In this document: positions 50,401 to 62,700 of the stretch, one piece after another | Numbering within the stretch: the stretch's first letter is position 1 | How the letters are laid out: each line of letters begins with the position of its first letter | Origin: Prosopocoilus inquinatus | Taxonomy: Eukaryota > Arthropoda > Insecta > Coleoptera > Lucanidae | Reading direction: 5' to 3' | NCBI GenBank assembly: GCA_036172665.1 | Contig: JAYKNF010000014.1 | Location: 310,001 to 374,000, forward strand | Length of the DNA stretch: 64,000 nt | Position numbers and translations under genes: made by a program | Notes under the pieces: model-generated | What the model was told of the DNA's origin: nothing | Seen by the model: the letters and a program-made list of their open reading frames with translations, nothing else | Databases searched by the model: none

Positions 50401-52328
50401 GTAAGGATCGATTAGATACATTACAGGAACAACGCTAATATGTGTTGTTTCGTTTAAAACTATTTCCAGCTGCTGCTGCGTCCGAAAACGTCGTATCTCA
50501 CATCAGAGTTACTGGAGTCCATAGAGATGTCAAATAACATGATAGATAAGTAAGGATCGATTAGATACAGCACAGGAACAACGCTAATGCGTGTTGTTTC
50601 GTTTAAAACTATTTCTAGCTTCAGCTGGTTCCGAGAACTTCGTATCTCACATCTAAGTTACTGGAGTTCATCGAAACGCCAAATAACATGATAGATGAGT
50701 AAGGATCGATTAGATACATCACAGGAACAACGCTAATGCGTGTTGTTTCGTTTAAAACTATTTCCAGGTTCTGCTGCGTCCGAAAATTTCGTATCTCACA
50801 TTAGAGTTACTGGAGTCCATCGAAACGTCAAATAACATAGTAGCTAAGTAAGGATCGATTAGATACATCACAGGAACAACGCTAATGCGTGTTGTTTCGT
50901 TCAAAACTATTTCCAGCTTCTGCTGCGTCCGAAAACGTCGTATCTCACATCAGAGTTACTGGAGCCCATCGAAACGTCAAATAACATGATAGATAAGTAA
51001 GGATCGATTAGATACAGCACAGGAACAACGCTATAACGTGTTGTTTCGTTTAAAACTATTTCCAGCTTCTGCTGCGTCCGAAAACGTCGAATCTCACATC
51101 AGAGTTTCTGGAGCCCATCGAAACGTCAAATAACATGATAGATAAGTAAGGATCGATTAGATACATCACAGGAACATCTATTCTAAAACTATTTCCAGCT
51201 TCTGCTGCGTCCGAGAACTTCGTATCTCACGTCAGGGTTACTGGAGTCCATCCAAACGTCAAATAACATAATAGATAAGTAAGGATCGATTAGATACAGC
51301 ACAGGAACAACGCTAATACGTGTTGTTTCGTTTAAAACTATTTCCAGCTCCTGCTGCGTCCAAAAACTTTGTATCTCACATCAGACTTACTGGAGTCCAT
51401 CCAAACGTCAAATAACATGTTAGATAAGTAAGGATCGTTTAGATACATCACAGGAACAACGCTAATACGTGTTGTTTCGTTCAAAACTATTTCCAGCTTC
51501 TACTGCGTCCGAGAACTTTGTATCTCCCATCAGAGTTACTGGAGTCCGTCCAAACGTCAAATAACATGATAGATGAGTAAGGATCGATTAGATACATCAC
51601 AGGAACAACGCTAATACGTGTTGTTTCGTTTAAAACTATTTCCAGCTTCGGCTGCGTCCGAGAACTTCGTATCTCAAGTCAGGGTTACTGGAGTCCATAC
51701 AAACGTCAAATAACATGATAGATAAGTAAGGATCGATTAGATACATCACAGGAACAACGCTAATGCATGTTGTTTCGTTTAAAACTATTTCTAGCTTCAG
51801 CTGCGTCCGAGAACTTCGTATCTCACATCTAAGTTACTGGAGTCCATCGTAACGCCAAATAACATGATAGATGAGTAAGGATCGATTAGATACATCACAG
51901 GAACAACGCTAATGCGTGTTGTTTCGTTTAAAACTATTTCCAGCTTCTGCTGCGTCCGAGAACTTCGTATCTCACGTCAGGTTTACTGGAGTCCATCCAA
52001 ACGTCAAATAACATGATAGATAAGTAAGGATCGATTAGATACAGCACAGGAACAACGCTAATACGTGTTCTTTCGTTTAAAACTATTTCCAGCTCCTGCT
52101 GCGTCCCAAAACTTTGTATCTCACATCAGACTCACTGGAGTCCATCCAAACGTCAAATAATATGTTAGATAAGTAAGGATCGTTTAGATACATCACAGGA
52201 ACAACGCTAATAGGTGGTGTATCGTTCAAAACTATTTCCAGCTTCTGCTGCGTCCGAAATCTTTGTATCTCTCATCAGAGTTACTGGAGTCCACCCAAAC
52301 GTCAAATAACATTATAGATGAGTAAGGA
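47429..52328 (+). repeat. 33-unit repeat, first copy (4,900 bp)
   Basis: From the CTTCTGCTACG unit at 47429 the order of variants repeats at 52329. 4,900 bp equals 33 units minus 16 bp (133-bp unit) minus 1 bp (deletion near 49884). Differences from the next copy are few: GTTCATCGTAAC at 48730 against GTCCATCGTAAC, the 1-bp deletion, and CCAGGTTC at 50765 against CCAGCTTC. It carries the doubled ACACACTGG dimer near 47.8-48.3 kb. Confidence 0.88.
51153..51285 (+). repeat. 133-bp satellite unit (16-bp net deletion in the dyad)
   Basis: After GGAACATC the 21 bases up to TAAAAC are replaced by TATTC, removing the right arm of the inverted repeat and the TTTCG block. The same unit lies at 56054-56186, 58421-58553 and 63322-63454, with spacings 4,901, 2,367 and 4,901 bp. 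The four copies are identical at the junction, so they come from one event and mark the 33+16-unit structure of the HOR. Confidence 0.92.
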
Positions 52329-55300
52329 TCGATTAGATACATCACAGGAACAACGCTAATACGTGTTGTTTCGTTTAAAACTATTTCCAGCTTCTGCTAC
52401 GTCCGAAAACGTCGTATCTCACATCAGAGTTACTGGAGTCCATCCAAACGTCAAATAACATGATAGATGAGTAAGGATCGATTAGATACATCACAGGAAC
52501 AACGCTAATACGTGTTGTTTCGTTCAAAACTATTTCCAGCTTCTGCTGCGTCCAAAAACTTTGTATCTCACATCAGACTTACTGGAGTGTATCCAAACGT
52601 TAAATAACATGTTAGATAAGTAAGGATCGTTTAGATACATCACAGGAACAACGCTAATAGGTGTTGTTTCGTTCAAAACTATTTCCAGCTCCTGCTGCGT
52701 CCCAAAACTTTGTATCTCACATCAGACACACTGGAGTCCATCTAAACGTCAAATAACATGTTAGATAAGTAAGGATCGTTTAGATACATCACAGGAACAA
52801 CGCTAATAGGTGGTGTATCGTTCAAAAGTATTTCCAGCTTCTGCTGCGTCCGAAATCTTTGTATCTCTCATCAGAGTTACTGGAGTCCACCCAAACGTCA
52901 AATAACATGATAGATGAGTAAGGATCGATTAGATACATCACAGGAACAACGCTAATACGTGTTGTTTCGTTTAAAACTATTTCCAGCTCCTGCTGCGTCC
53001 CAAAACTTTGTATCTCACATCAGACACACTGGAGTCCATCTAAACGTCAAATAACATGTTAGATAAGTAAGGATCGTTTAGATACATCACAGGAACAACG
53101 CTAATAGGTGGTGTATCGTTCAAAAGTATTTCCAGCTTCTGCTGCGTCCGAAATCTTTGTATCTCTCATCAGAGTTACTGGAGTCCACCCAAACGTCAAA
53201 TAACATGATAGATAAGTAAGGATCGATTAGATACAGCACAGGAACAACGCTAATACGTGTTGTTTCGTTTAAAACTATTTCCAGCTCCTGCTGCGTCCAA
53301 AAACTTTGTATCTCACATCAGAGTTACTGGAGTCCATCCAAACGTCAAATAACATGATAGATGAGTAAGGATCGATTAGATACATCACAGGAACAACGTT
53401 AATACGTGTTGTTTCGTTTAAAACTATTTCCAGCTTCGGCTGCGTCCGAGAACTTCGTATCTAAAGTCAGGGTTACTGGAGTCCATCCAAACGTCAAATA
53501 ACATGATAGATAAGTAAGGATCGATTAGATACATCACAGGAACAACGCTAATGCATGTTGTTTCGTTTAAAACTATTTCTAGCTTCAGCTGCGTCCGAGA
53601 ACTTCGTATCTCACATCTAAGTTACTGGAGTCCATCGTAACGCCAAATAACATGATAGATGAGTAAGGATCGATTAGATACAGCACAGGAACAACGCTAA
53701 TACGTGTTGTTTCGTTTAAAACTATTTCCAGCTCCTGCTGCGTCCAAAAACTTTGTATCTCACATCAGACTTACTGGAGTGTATCCAAACGTTAAATAAC
53801 ATGTTAGATAAGTAAGGATCGTTTAGATACATCACAGGAACAACGCTAATAGGTGTTGTTTCGTTCAAAACTATTTCCAGCTTCTGCTGCGTCCGAAATC
53901 TTTGTATCTCTCATCCTAGTTACTGGAGTCCATCCAAACGTCAAATAACATGATAGATGAGTAAGGATCGATTAGATACATCACAGGAACAACGCTAATA
54001 CGAGTTATTTCGTTTAATACTATTTCCAGCTTCTGCTGCGTTCGGAAACGTCGTATCTCACATCAGAGTTACTGGAGTCCATCGAAACGTCAAATAACAT
54101 GATAGATGAGTAAGGATCGATTAGATACATCACAGGAACAACGCTAATGCCTGTTGCTTCGTTTAAAACTATTTCCAGCTTCTGCTGCGTCCGAGAACTT
54201 CGTATCTCACGTCAGGGTTACTGGAGTCCATCCAAACGTCAAATATCATGATAGATAAGTAAGGATCGATTAGATACAGCACAGGAACAACGCTAATACG
54301 TGTTGTTTCGTTTAAAACTATTTCCAGCTCCTGCTGCGTCCCAAAACTTTGTATCTCACATCAGACTCACTGGAGTCCACCCAAACGTCAAATAACATGA
54401 TAGATGAGTAAGGATCGATTAGATACATCACAGGAACAACGCTAATACGTGTTGTTTCGTTTAAAACTATTTCCAGCTTCTGCTGCGTCCGAAAACGTCG
54501 TATCTCACATCAGAGTTACTGGAGTCCATCCAAACGTCAAATAACATGATAGATAAGTAAGGATCGATTAGATACAGCACAGGAACAACGCTAATACGTG
54601 TTGTTTCGTTTAAAACTATTTCCAGCTCCTGCTGCGTCCAAAAACTTTTTATCTCACATCAGAGTTACTGGAGTCCATCCAAACGTCAAATAACATGATA
54701 GATGAGTAAGGATCGATTAGATACATCACCGGAACAACGCTAATACGTGTTGTTTCGTTTAAAACTATTTCCAGCTTCTGCTGCGTCCGAAAACGTCGTA
54801 TCTCACATCAGAGTTACTGGAGTCCATCCAAACGTCAAATAACATGATAGATGAGTACGGATCGATTAGATACATCACCGGAACAACGCTAATACTTGTT
54901 GTTTCGTTTAAAACTATTTCCAGCTTCTGCTGCGTCCGAAAACTTCGTATCTCACATCAGAGTTACTGGAGTCCATCGAAACGTCAAATAACATGATAGA
55001 TAAGTAAGTATCGATTAGATACAGCACAGGAACAACGCTAATACGTGTTGTTTCGTTTAAAACTATTTCCAGCTCCTGCTGCGTCCAAAAACTTTGTATC
55101 TCACATCAGACTTACTGGAGTCCATCCAAACGTCAAATAACATGTTAGATAAGTAAGGATCGTTTAGATACATCACAGGAACAACGCTAATACGTGTTGT
55201 TTCGTTCAAAACTATTTCCAGCTTCTGCTGCGTCCGATAACTTTGTATCTCACATCAGAGTTACTGGAGTCTGTCCAAACGTCAAATAACATGATAGATG

Positions 55301-56517
55301 AGTAAGGATCGATTAGATACATTACAGGAACAACGCTAATATGTGTTGTTTCGTTTAAAACTATTTCCAGCTGCTGCTGCGTCCGAAAACGTCGTATCTC
55401 ACATCAGAGTTACTGGAGTCCATAGAGATGTCAAATAACATGATAGATAAGTAAGGATCGATTAGATACAGCACAGGAACAACGCTAATGCGTGTTGTTT
55501 CGTTTAAAACTATTTCTAGCTTCAGCTGGTTCCGAGAACTTCGTATCTCACATCTAAGTTACTGGAGTTCATCGAAACGCCAAATAACATGATAGATGAG
55601 TAAGGATCGATTAGATACATCACAGGAACAACGCTAATGCGTGTTGTTTCGTTTAAAACTATTTCCAGCTTCTGCTGCGTCCGAAAATTTCGTATCTCAC
55701 ATTAGAGTTACTGGAGTCCATCGAAACGTCAAATAACATAGTAGCTAAGTAAGGATCGATTAGATACATCACAGGAACAACGCTAATGCGTGTTGTTTCG
55801 TTCAAAACTATTTCCAGCTTCTGCTGCGTCCGAAAACGTCGTATCTCACATCAGAGTTACTGGAGCCCATCGAAACGTCAAATAACATGATAGATAAGTA
55901 AGGATCGATTAGATACAGCACAGGAACAACGCTATAACGTGTTGTTTCGTTTAAAACTATTTCCAGCTTCTGCTGCGTCCGAAAACGTCGAATCTCACAT
56001 CAGAGTTTCTGGAGCCTATCGAAACGTCAAATAACATGATAGATAAGTAAGGATCGATTAGATACATCACAGGAACATCTATTCTAAAACTATTTCCAGC
56101 TTCTGCTGCGTCCGAGAACTTCGTATCTCACGTCAGGGTTACTGGAGTCCATCCAAACGTCAAATAACATAATAGATAAGTAAGGATCGATTAGATACAG
56201 CACAGGAACAACGCTAATACGTGTTGTTTCGTTTAAAACTATTTCCAGCTCCTACTGCGTCCAAAAACTTTGTATCTCACATCAGACTTACTGGAGTCCA
56301 TCCAAACGTCAAATAACATGTTAGATAAGTAAGGATCGTTTAGATACATCACAGGAACAACGCTAATACGTGTTGTTTCGTTCAAAACTATTTCCAGCTT
56401 CTACTGCGTCCGAGAACTTTGTATCTCCCATCAGAGTTACTGGAGTCCGTCCAAACGTCAAATAACATGATAGATGAGTAAGGATCGATTAGATACATCA
56501 CAGGAACAACGCTAATA
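52329..56517 (+). repeat. 33-unit repeat, second copy (incomplete)
   Basis: This copy follows the first at an offset of 4,900-4,901 bp up to about 56517. There the expected AATACGTG/CTTCGGC unit is replaced by an AATATGTG/CGTCTGAAAATTTCAT unit. The 16-bp-deleted unit recurs at 56054. Unlike the first copy, it has an intact GCGTCCG near 54784, so the 1-bp deletion is not shared. The whole of it lies inside the 7,268-bp HOR apart from its first part. Confidence 0.85.
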
Positions 56518-56782
56518 TGTGTTGTTTCGTTTCAAACTATTTCCAGCTGCTGCTGCGTCTGAAAATTTCATATCTCACATTAGAGTTACTGGAGTCCATC
56601 GAAACGTCAAATAACATAGTAGCTAAGTAAGGATCGATTAGATACATCACAGGAACAACGCTAATACGTGTTGTTTCGTTTAAAACTATTTCCAGCTCCT
56701 GCTGCGTCCGAAAACGTCGTATCTCACATCAGAGTTACTGGAGTCCATCCAAACGTCAAATAACATGATAGATGAGTAAGGA

Positions 56783-59700
56783 TCGATTAGATACATCACA
56801 GGAACAACGCTAATACGTGTTGTTTCGTTTAAAACTATTTCCAGCTTCTGCTGCGTCCGAAAACGTCGTATCTCACATCAGAGTTACTGGAGTCCATCCA
56901 AACGTCAAATAACATGATAGATAAGTAAGGATCGATTAGATACAGCACAGGAACAACGCTAATACGTGTTGTTTCGTTTAAAACTATTTCCAGCTCCTGC
57001 TGCGTCCAAAAACTTTTTATCTCACATCAGAGTTACTGGAGTCCATCCAAACGTCAAATAACATGATAGATGAGTAAGGATCGATTAGATACATCACCGG
57101 AACAACGCTAATACGTGTTGTTTCGTTTAAAACTATTTCCAGCTTCTGCTGCTCCGAAAACGTCGTATCTCACATCAGAGTTACTGGAGTCCATCCAAAC
57201 GTCAAATAACATGATAGATGAGTACGGATCGATTAGATACATCACCGGAACAACGCTAATACTTGTTGTTTCGTTTAAAACTATTTCCAGCTTCTGCTGC
57301 GTCCGAAAACTTCGTATCTCACATCAGAGTTACTGGAGTCCATCGAAACGTCAAATAACATGATAGATAAGTAAGTATCGATTAGATACAGCACAGGAAC
57401 AACGCTAATACGTGTTGTTTCGTTTAAAACTATTTCCAGCTCCTGCTGCGTCCAAAAACTTTGTATCTCACATCAGACTTACTGGAGTCCATCCAAACGT
57501 CAAATAACATGTTAGATAAGTAAGGATCGTTTAGATACATCACAGGAACAACGCTAATACGTGTTGTTTCGTTCAAAACTATTTCCAGCTTCTGCTGCGT
57601 CCGATAACTTTGTATCTCACATCAGAGTTACTGGAGTCTGTCCAAACGTCAAATAACATGATAGATGAGTAAGGATCGATTAGATACATTACAGGAACAA
57701 CGCTAATATGTGTTGTTTCGTTTAAAACTATTTCCAGCTGCTGCTGCGTCCGAAAACGTCGTATCTCACATCAGAGTTACTGGAGTCCATAGAGATGTCA
57801 AATAACATGATAGATAAGTAAGGATCGATTAGATACAGCACAGGAACAACGCTAATGCGTGTTGTTTCGTTTAAAACTATTTCTAGCTTCAGCTGGTTCC
57901 GAGAACTTCGTATCTCACATCTAAGTTACTGGAGTTCATCGAAACGCCAAATAACATGATAGATGAGTAAGGATCGATTAGATACATCACAGGAACAACG
58001 CTAATGCGTGTTGTTTCGTTTAAAACTATTTCCAGCTTCTGCTGCGTCCGAAAATTTCGTATCTCACATTAGAGTTACTGGAGTCCATCGAAACGTCAAA
58101 TAACATAGTAGCTAAGTAAGGATCGATTAGATACATCACAGGAACAACGCTAATGCGTGTTGTTTCGTTCAAAACTATTTCCAGCTTCTGCTGCGTCCGA
58201 AAACGTCGTATCTCACATCAGAGTTACTGGAGCCCATCGAAACGTCAAATAACATGATAGATAAGTAAGGATCGATTAGATACAGCACAGGAACAACGCT
58301 ATAACGTGTTGTTTCGTTTAAAACTATTTCCAGCTTCTGCTGCGTCCGAAAACGTCGAATCTCACATCAGAGTTTCTGGAGCCCATCGAAACGTCAAATA
58401 ACATGATAGATAAGTAAGGATCGATTAGATACATCACAGGAACATCTATTCTAAAACTATTTCCAGCTTCTGCTGCGTCCGAGAACTTCGTATCTCACGT
58501 CAGGGTTACTGGAGTCCATCCAAACGTCAAATAACATAATAGATAAGTAAGGATCGATTAGATACAGCACAGGAACAACGCTAATACGTGTTGTTTCGTT
58601 TAAAACTATTTCCAGCTCCTGCTGCGTCCAAAAACTTTGTATCTCACATCAGACTTACTGGAGTCCATCCAAACGTCAAATAACATGTTAGATAAGTAAG
58701 GATCGTTTAGATACATCACAGGAACAACGCTAATACGTGTTGTTTCGTTCAAAACTATTTCCAGCTTCTACTGCGTCCGAGAACTTTGTATCTCCCATCA
58801 GAGTTACTGGAGTCCGTCCAAACGTCAAATAACATGATAGATGAGTAAGGATCGATTAGATACATCACAGGAACAACGCTAATACGTGTTGTTTCGTTTA
58901 AAACTATTTCCAGCTTCGGCTGCGTCCGAGAACTTCGTATCTCAAGTCAGGGTTACTGGAGTCCATACAAACGTCAAATAACATGATAGATAAGTAAGGA
59001 TCGATTAGATACATCACAGGAACAACGCTAATGCATGTTGTTTCGTTTAAAACTATTTCTAGCTTCAGCTGCGTCCGAGAACTTCGTATCTCACATCTAA
59101 GTTACTGGAGTCCATCGTAACGCCAAATAACATGATAGATGAGTAAGGATCGATTAGATACATCACAGGAACAACGCTAATGCGTGTTGTTTCGTTTAAA
59201 ACTATTTCCAGCTTCTGCTGCGTCCGAGAACTTCGTATCTCACGTCAGGTTTACTGGAGTCCATCCAAACGTCAAATAACATGATAGATAAGTAAGGATC
59301 GATTAGATACAGCACAGGAACAACGCTAATACGTGTTCTTTCGTTTAAAACTATTTCCAGCTCCTGCTGCGTCCCAAAACTTTGTATCTCACATCAGACT
59401 CACTGGAGTCCATCCAAACGTCAAATAATATGTTAGATAAGTAAGGATCGTTTAGATACATCACAGGAACAACGCTAATAGGTGGTGTATCGTTCAAAAC
59501 TATTTCCAGCTTCTGCTGCGTCCGAAATCTTTGTATCTCTCATCAGAGTTACTGGAGTCCACCCAAACGTCAAATAACATTATAGATGAGTAAGGATCGA
59601 TTAGATACATCACAGGAACAACGCTAATACGTGTTGTTTCGTTTAAAACTATTTCCAGCTTCTGCTACGTCCGAAAACGTCGTATCTCACATCAGAGTTA

Positions 59701-62700
59701 CTGGAGTCCATCCAAACGTCAAATAACATGATAGATGAGTAAGGATCGATTAGATACATCACAGGAACAACGCTAATACGTGTTGTTTCGTTCAAAACTA
59801 TTTCCAGCTTCTGCTGCGTCCAAAAACTTTGTATCTCACATCAGACTTACTGGAGTGTATCCAAACGTTAAATAACATGTTAGATAAGTAAGGATCGTTT
59901 AGATACATCACAGGAACAACGCTAATAGGTGTTGTTTCGTTCAAAACTATTTCCAGCTCCTGCTGCGTCCCAAAACTTTGTATCTCACATCAGACACACT
60001 GGAGTCCATCTAAACGTCAAATAACATGTTAGATAAGTAAGGATCGTTTAGATACATCACAGGAACAACGCTAATAGGTGGTGTATCGTTCAAAAGTATT
60101 TCCAGCTTCTGCTGCGTCCGAAATCTTTGTATCTCTCATCAGAGTTACTGGAGTCCACCCAAACGTCAAATAACATGATAGATGAGTAAGGATCGATTAG
60201 ATACATCACAGGAACAACGCTAATACGTGTTGTTTCGTTTAAAACTATTTCCAGCTCCTGCTGCGTCCCAAAACTTTGTATCTCACATCAGACACACTGG
60301 AGTCCATCTAAACGTCAAATAACATGTTAGATAAGTAAGGATCGTTTAGATACATCACAGGAACAACGCTAATAGGTGGTGTATCGTTCAAAAGTATTTC
60401 CAGCTTCTGCTGCGTCCGAAATCTTTGTATCTCTCATCAGAGTTACTGGAGTCCACCCAAACGTCAAATAACATGATAGATAAGTAAGGATCGATTAGAT
60501 ACAGCACAGGAACAACGCTAATACGTGTTGTTTCGTTTAAAACTATTTCCAGCTCCTGCTGCGTCCAAAAACTTTGTATCTCACATCAGAGTTACTGGAG
60601 TCCATCCAAACGTCAAATAACATGATAGATGAGTAAGGATCGATTAGATACATCACAGGAACAACGTTAATACGTGTTGTTTCGTTTAAAACTATTTCCA
60701 GCTTCGGCTGCGTCCGAGAACTTCGTATCTAAAGTCAGGGTTACTGGAGTCCATCCAAACGTCAAATAACATGATAGATAAGTAAGGATCGATTAGATAC
60801 ATCACAGGAACAACGCTAATGCATGTTGTTTCGTTTAAAACTATTTCTAGCTTCAGCTGCGTCCGAGAACTTCGTATCTCACATCTAAGTTACTGGAGTC
60901 CATCGTAACGCCAAATAACATGATAGATGAGTAAGGATCGATTAGATACAGCACAGGAACAACGCTAATACGTGTTGTTTCGTTTAAAACTATTTCCAGC
61001 TCCTGCTGCGTCCAAAAACTTTGTATCTCACATCAGACTTACTGGAGTGTATCCAAACGTTAAATAACATGTTAGATAAGTAAGGATCGTTTAGATACAT
61101 CACAGGAACAACGCTAATAGGTGTTGTTTCGTTCAAAACTATTTCCAGCTTCTGCTGCGTCCGAAATCTTTGTATCTCTCATCCTAGTTACTGGAGTCCA
61201 TCCAAACGTCAAATAACATGATAGATGAGTAAGGATCGATTAGATACATCACAGGAACAACGCTAATACGAGTTATTTCGTTTAATACTATTTCCAGCTT
61301 CTGCTGCGTTCGGAAACGTCGTATCTCACATCAGAGTTACTGGAGTCCATCGAAACGTCAAATAACATGATAGATGAGTAAGGATCGATTAGATACATCA
61401 CAGGAACAACGCTAATGCCTGTTGCTTCGTTTAAAACTATTTCCAGCTTCTGCTGCGTCCGAGAACTTCGTATCTCACGTCAGGGTTACTGGAGTCCATC
61501 CAAACGTCAAATATCATGATAGATAAGTAAGGATCGATTAGATACAGCACAGGAACAACGCTAATACGTGTTGTTTCGTTTAAAACTATTTCCAGCTCCT
61601 GCTGCGTCCCAAAACTTTGTATCTCACATCAGACTCACTGGAGTCCACCCAAACGTCAAATAACATGATAGATGAGTAAGGATCGATTAGATACATCACA
61701 GGAACAACGCTAATACGTGTTGTTTCGTTTAAAACTATTTCCAGCTTCTGCTGCGTCCGAAAACGTCGTATCTCACATCAGAGTTACTGGAGTCCATCCA
61801 AACGTCAAATAACATGATAGATAAGTAAGGATCGATTAGATACAGCACAGGAACAACGCTAATACGTGTTGTTTCGTTTAAAACTATTTCCAGCTCCTGC
61901 TGCGTCCAAAAACTTTTTATCTCACATCAGAGTTACTGGAGTCCATCCAAACGTCAAATAACATGATAGATGAGTAAGGATCGATTAGATACATCACCGG
62001 AACAACGCTAATACGTGTTGTTTCGTTTAAAACTATTTCCAGCTTCTGCTGCGTCCGAAAACGTCGTATCTCACATCAGAGTTACTGGAGTCCATCCAAA
62101 CGTCAAATAACATGATAGATGAGTACGGATCGATTAGATACATCACCGGAACAACGCTAATACTTGTTGTTTCGTTTAAAACTATTTCCAGCTTCTGCTG
62201 CGTCCGAAAACTTCGTATCTCACATCAGAGTTACTGGAGTCCATCGAAACGTCAAATAACATGATAGATAAGTAAGTATCGATTAGATACAGCACAGGAA
62301 CAACGCTAATACGTGTTGTTTCGTTTAAAACTATTTCCAGCTCCTGCTGCGTCCAAAAACTTTGTATCTCACATCAGACTTACTGGAGTCCATCCAAACG
62401 TCAAATAACATGTTAGATAAGTAAGGATCGTTTAGATACATCACAGGAACAACGCTAATACGTGTTGTTTCGTTCAAAACTATTTCCAGCTTCTGCTGCG
62501 TCCGATAACTTTGTATCTCACATCAGAGTTACTGGAGTCTGTCCAAACGTCAAATAACATGATAGATGAGTAAGGATCGATTAGATACATTACAGGAACA
62601 ACGCTAATATGTGTTGTTTCGTTTAAAACTATTTCCAGCTGCTGCTGCGTCCGAAAACGTCGTATCTCACATCAGAGTTACTGGAGTCCATAGAGATGTC

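Larger units (their letters stand above)
49515..56782 (+). repeat. 49-unit (7,268-bp) HOR, copy 1
   Basis: 7,268 bp equals 49 units minus 33 bp: two 133-bp units (51153, 56054) and one 148-bp unit near 49884. The unit is composite: a 33-unit part plus a 16-unit part (2,368 bp), both ending in the same 16-bp-deleted unit family. Similarity with copy 2 begins at about 49487, just inside the preceding unit. The 1-bp deletion near 49884 (CTGCTCCG for CTGCGTCCG) opens an 82-codon plus-strand frame at 49847-50095, repeated at 57115-57363; it is a by-product of the frame shift, with no ribosome site, no known domain and ordinary satellite content. Confidence 0.92.
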
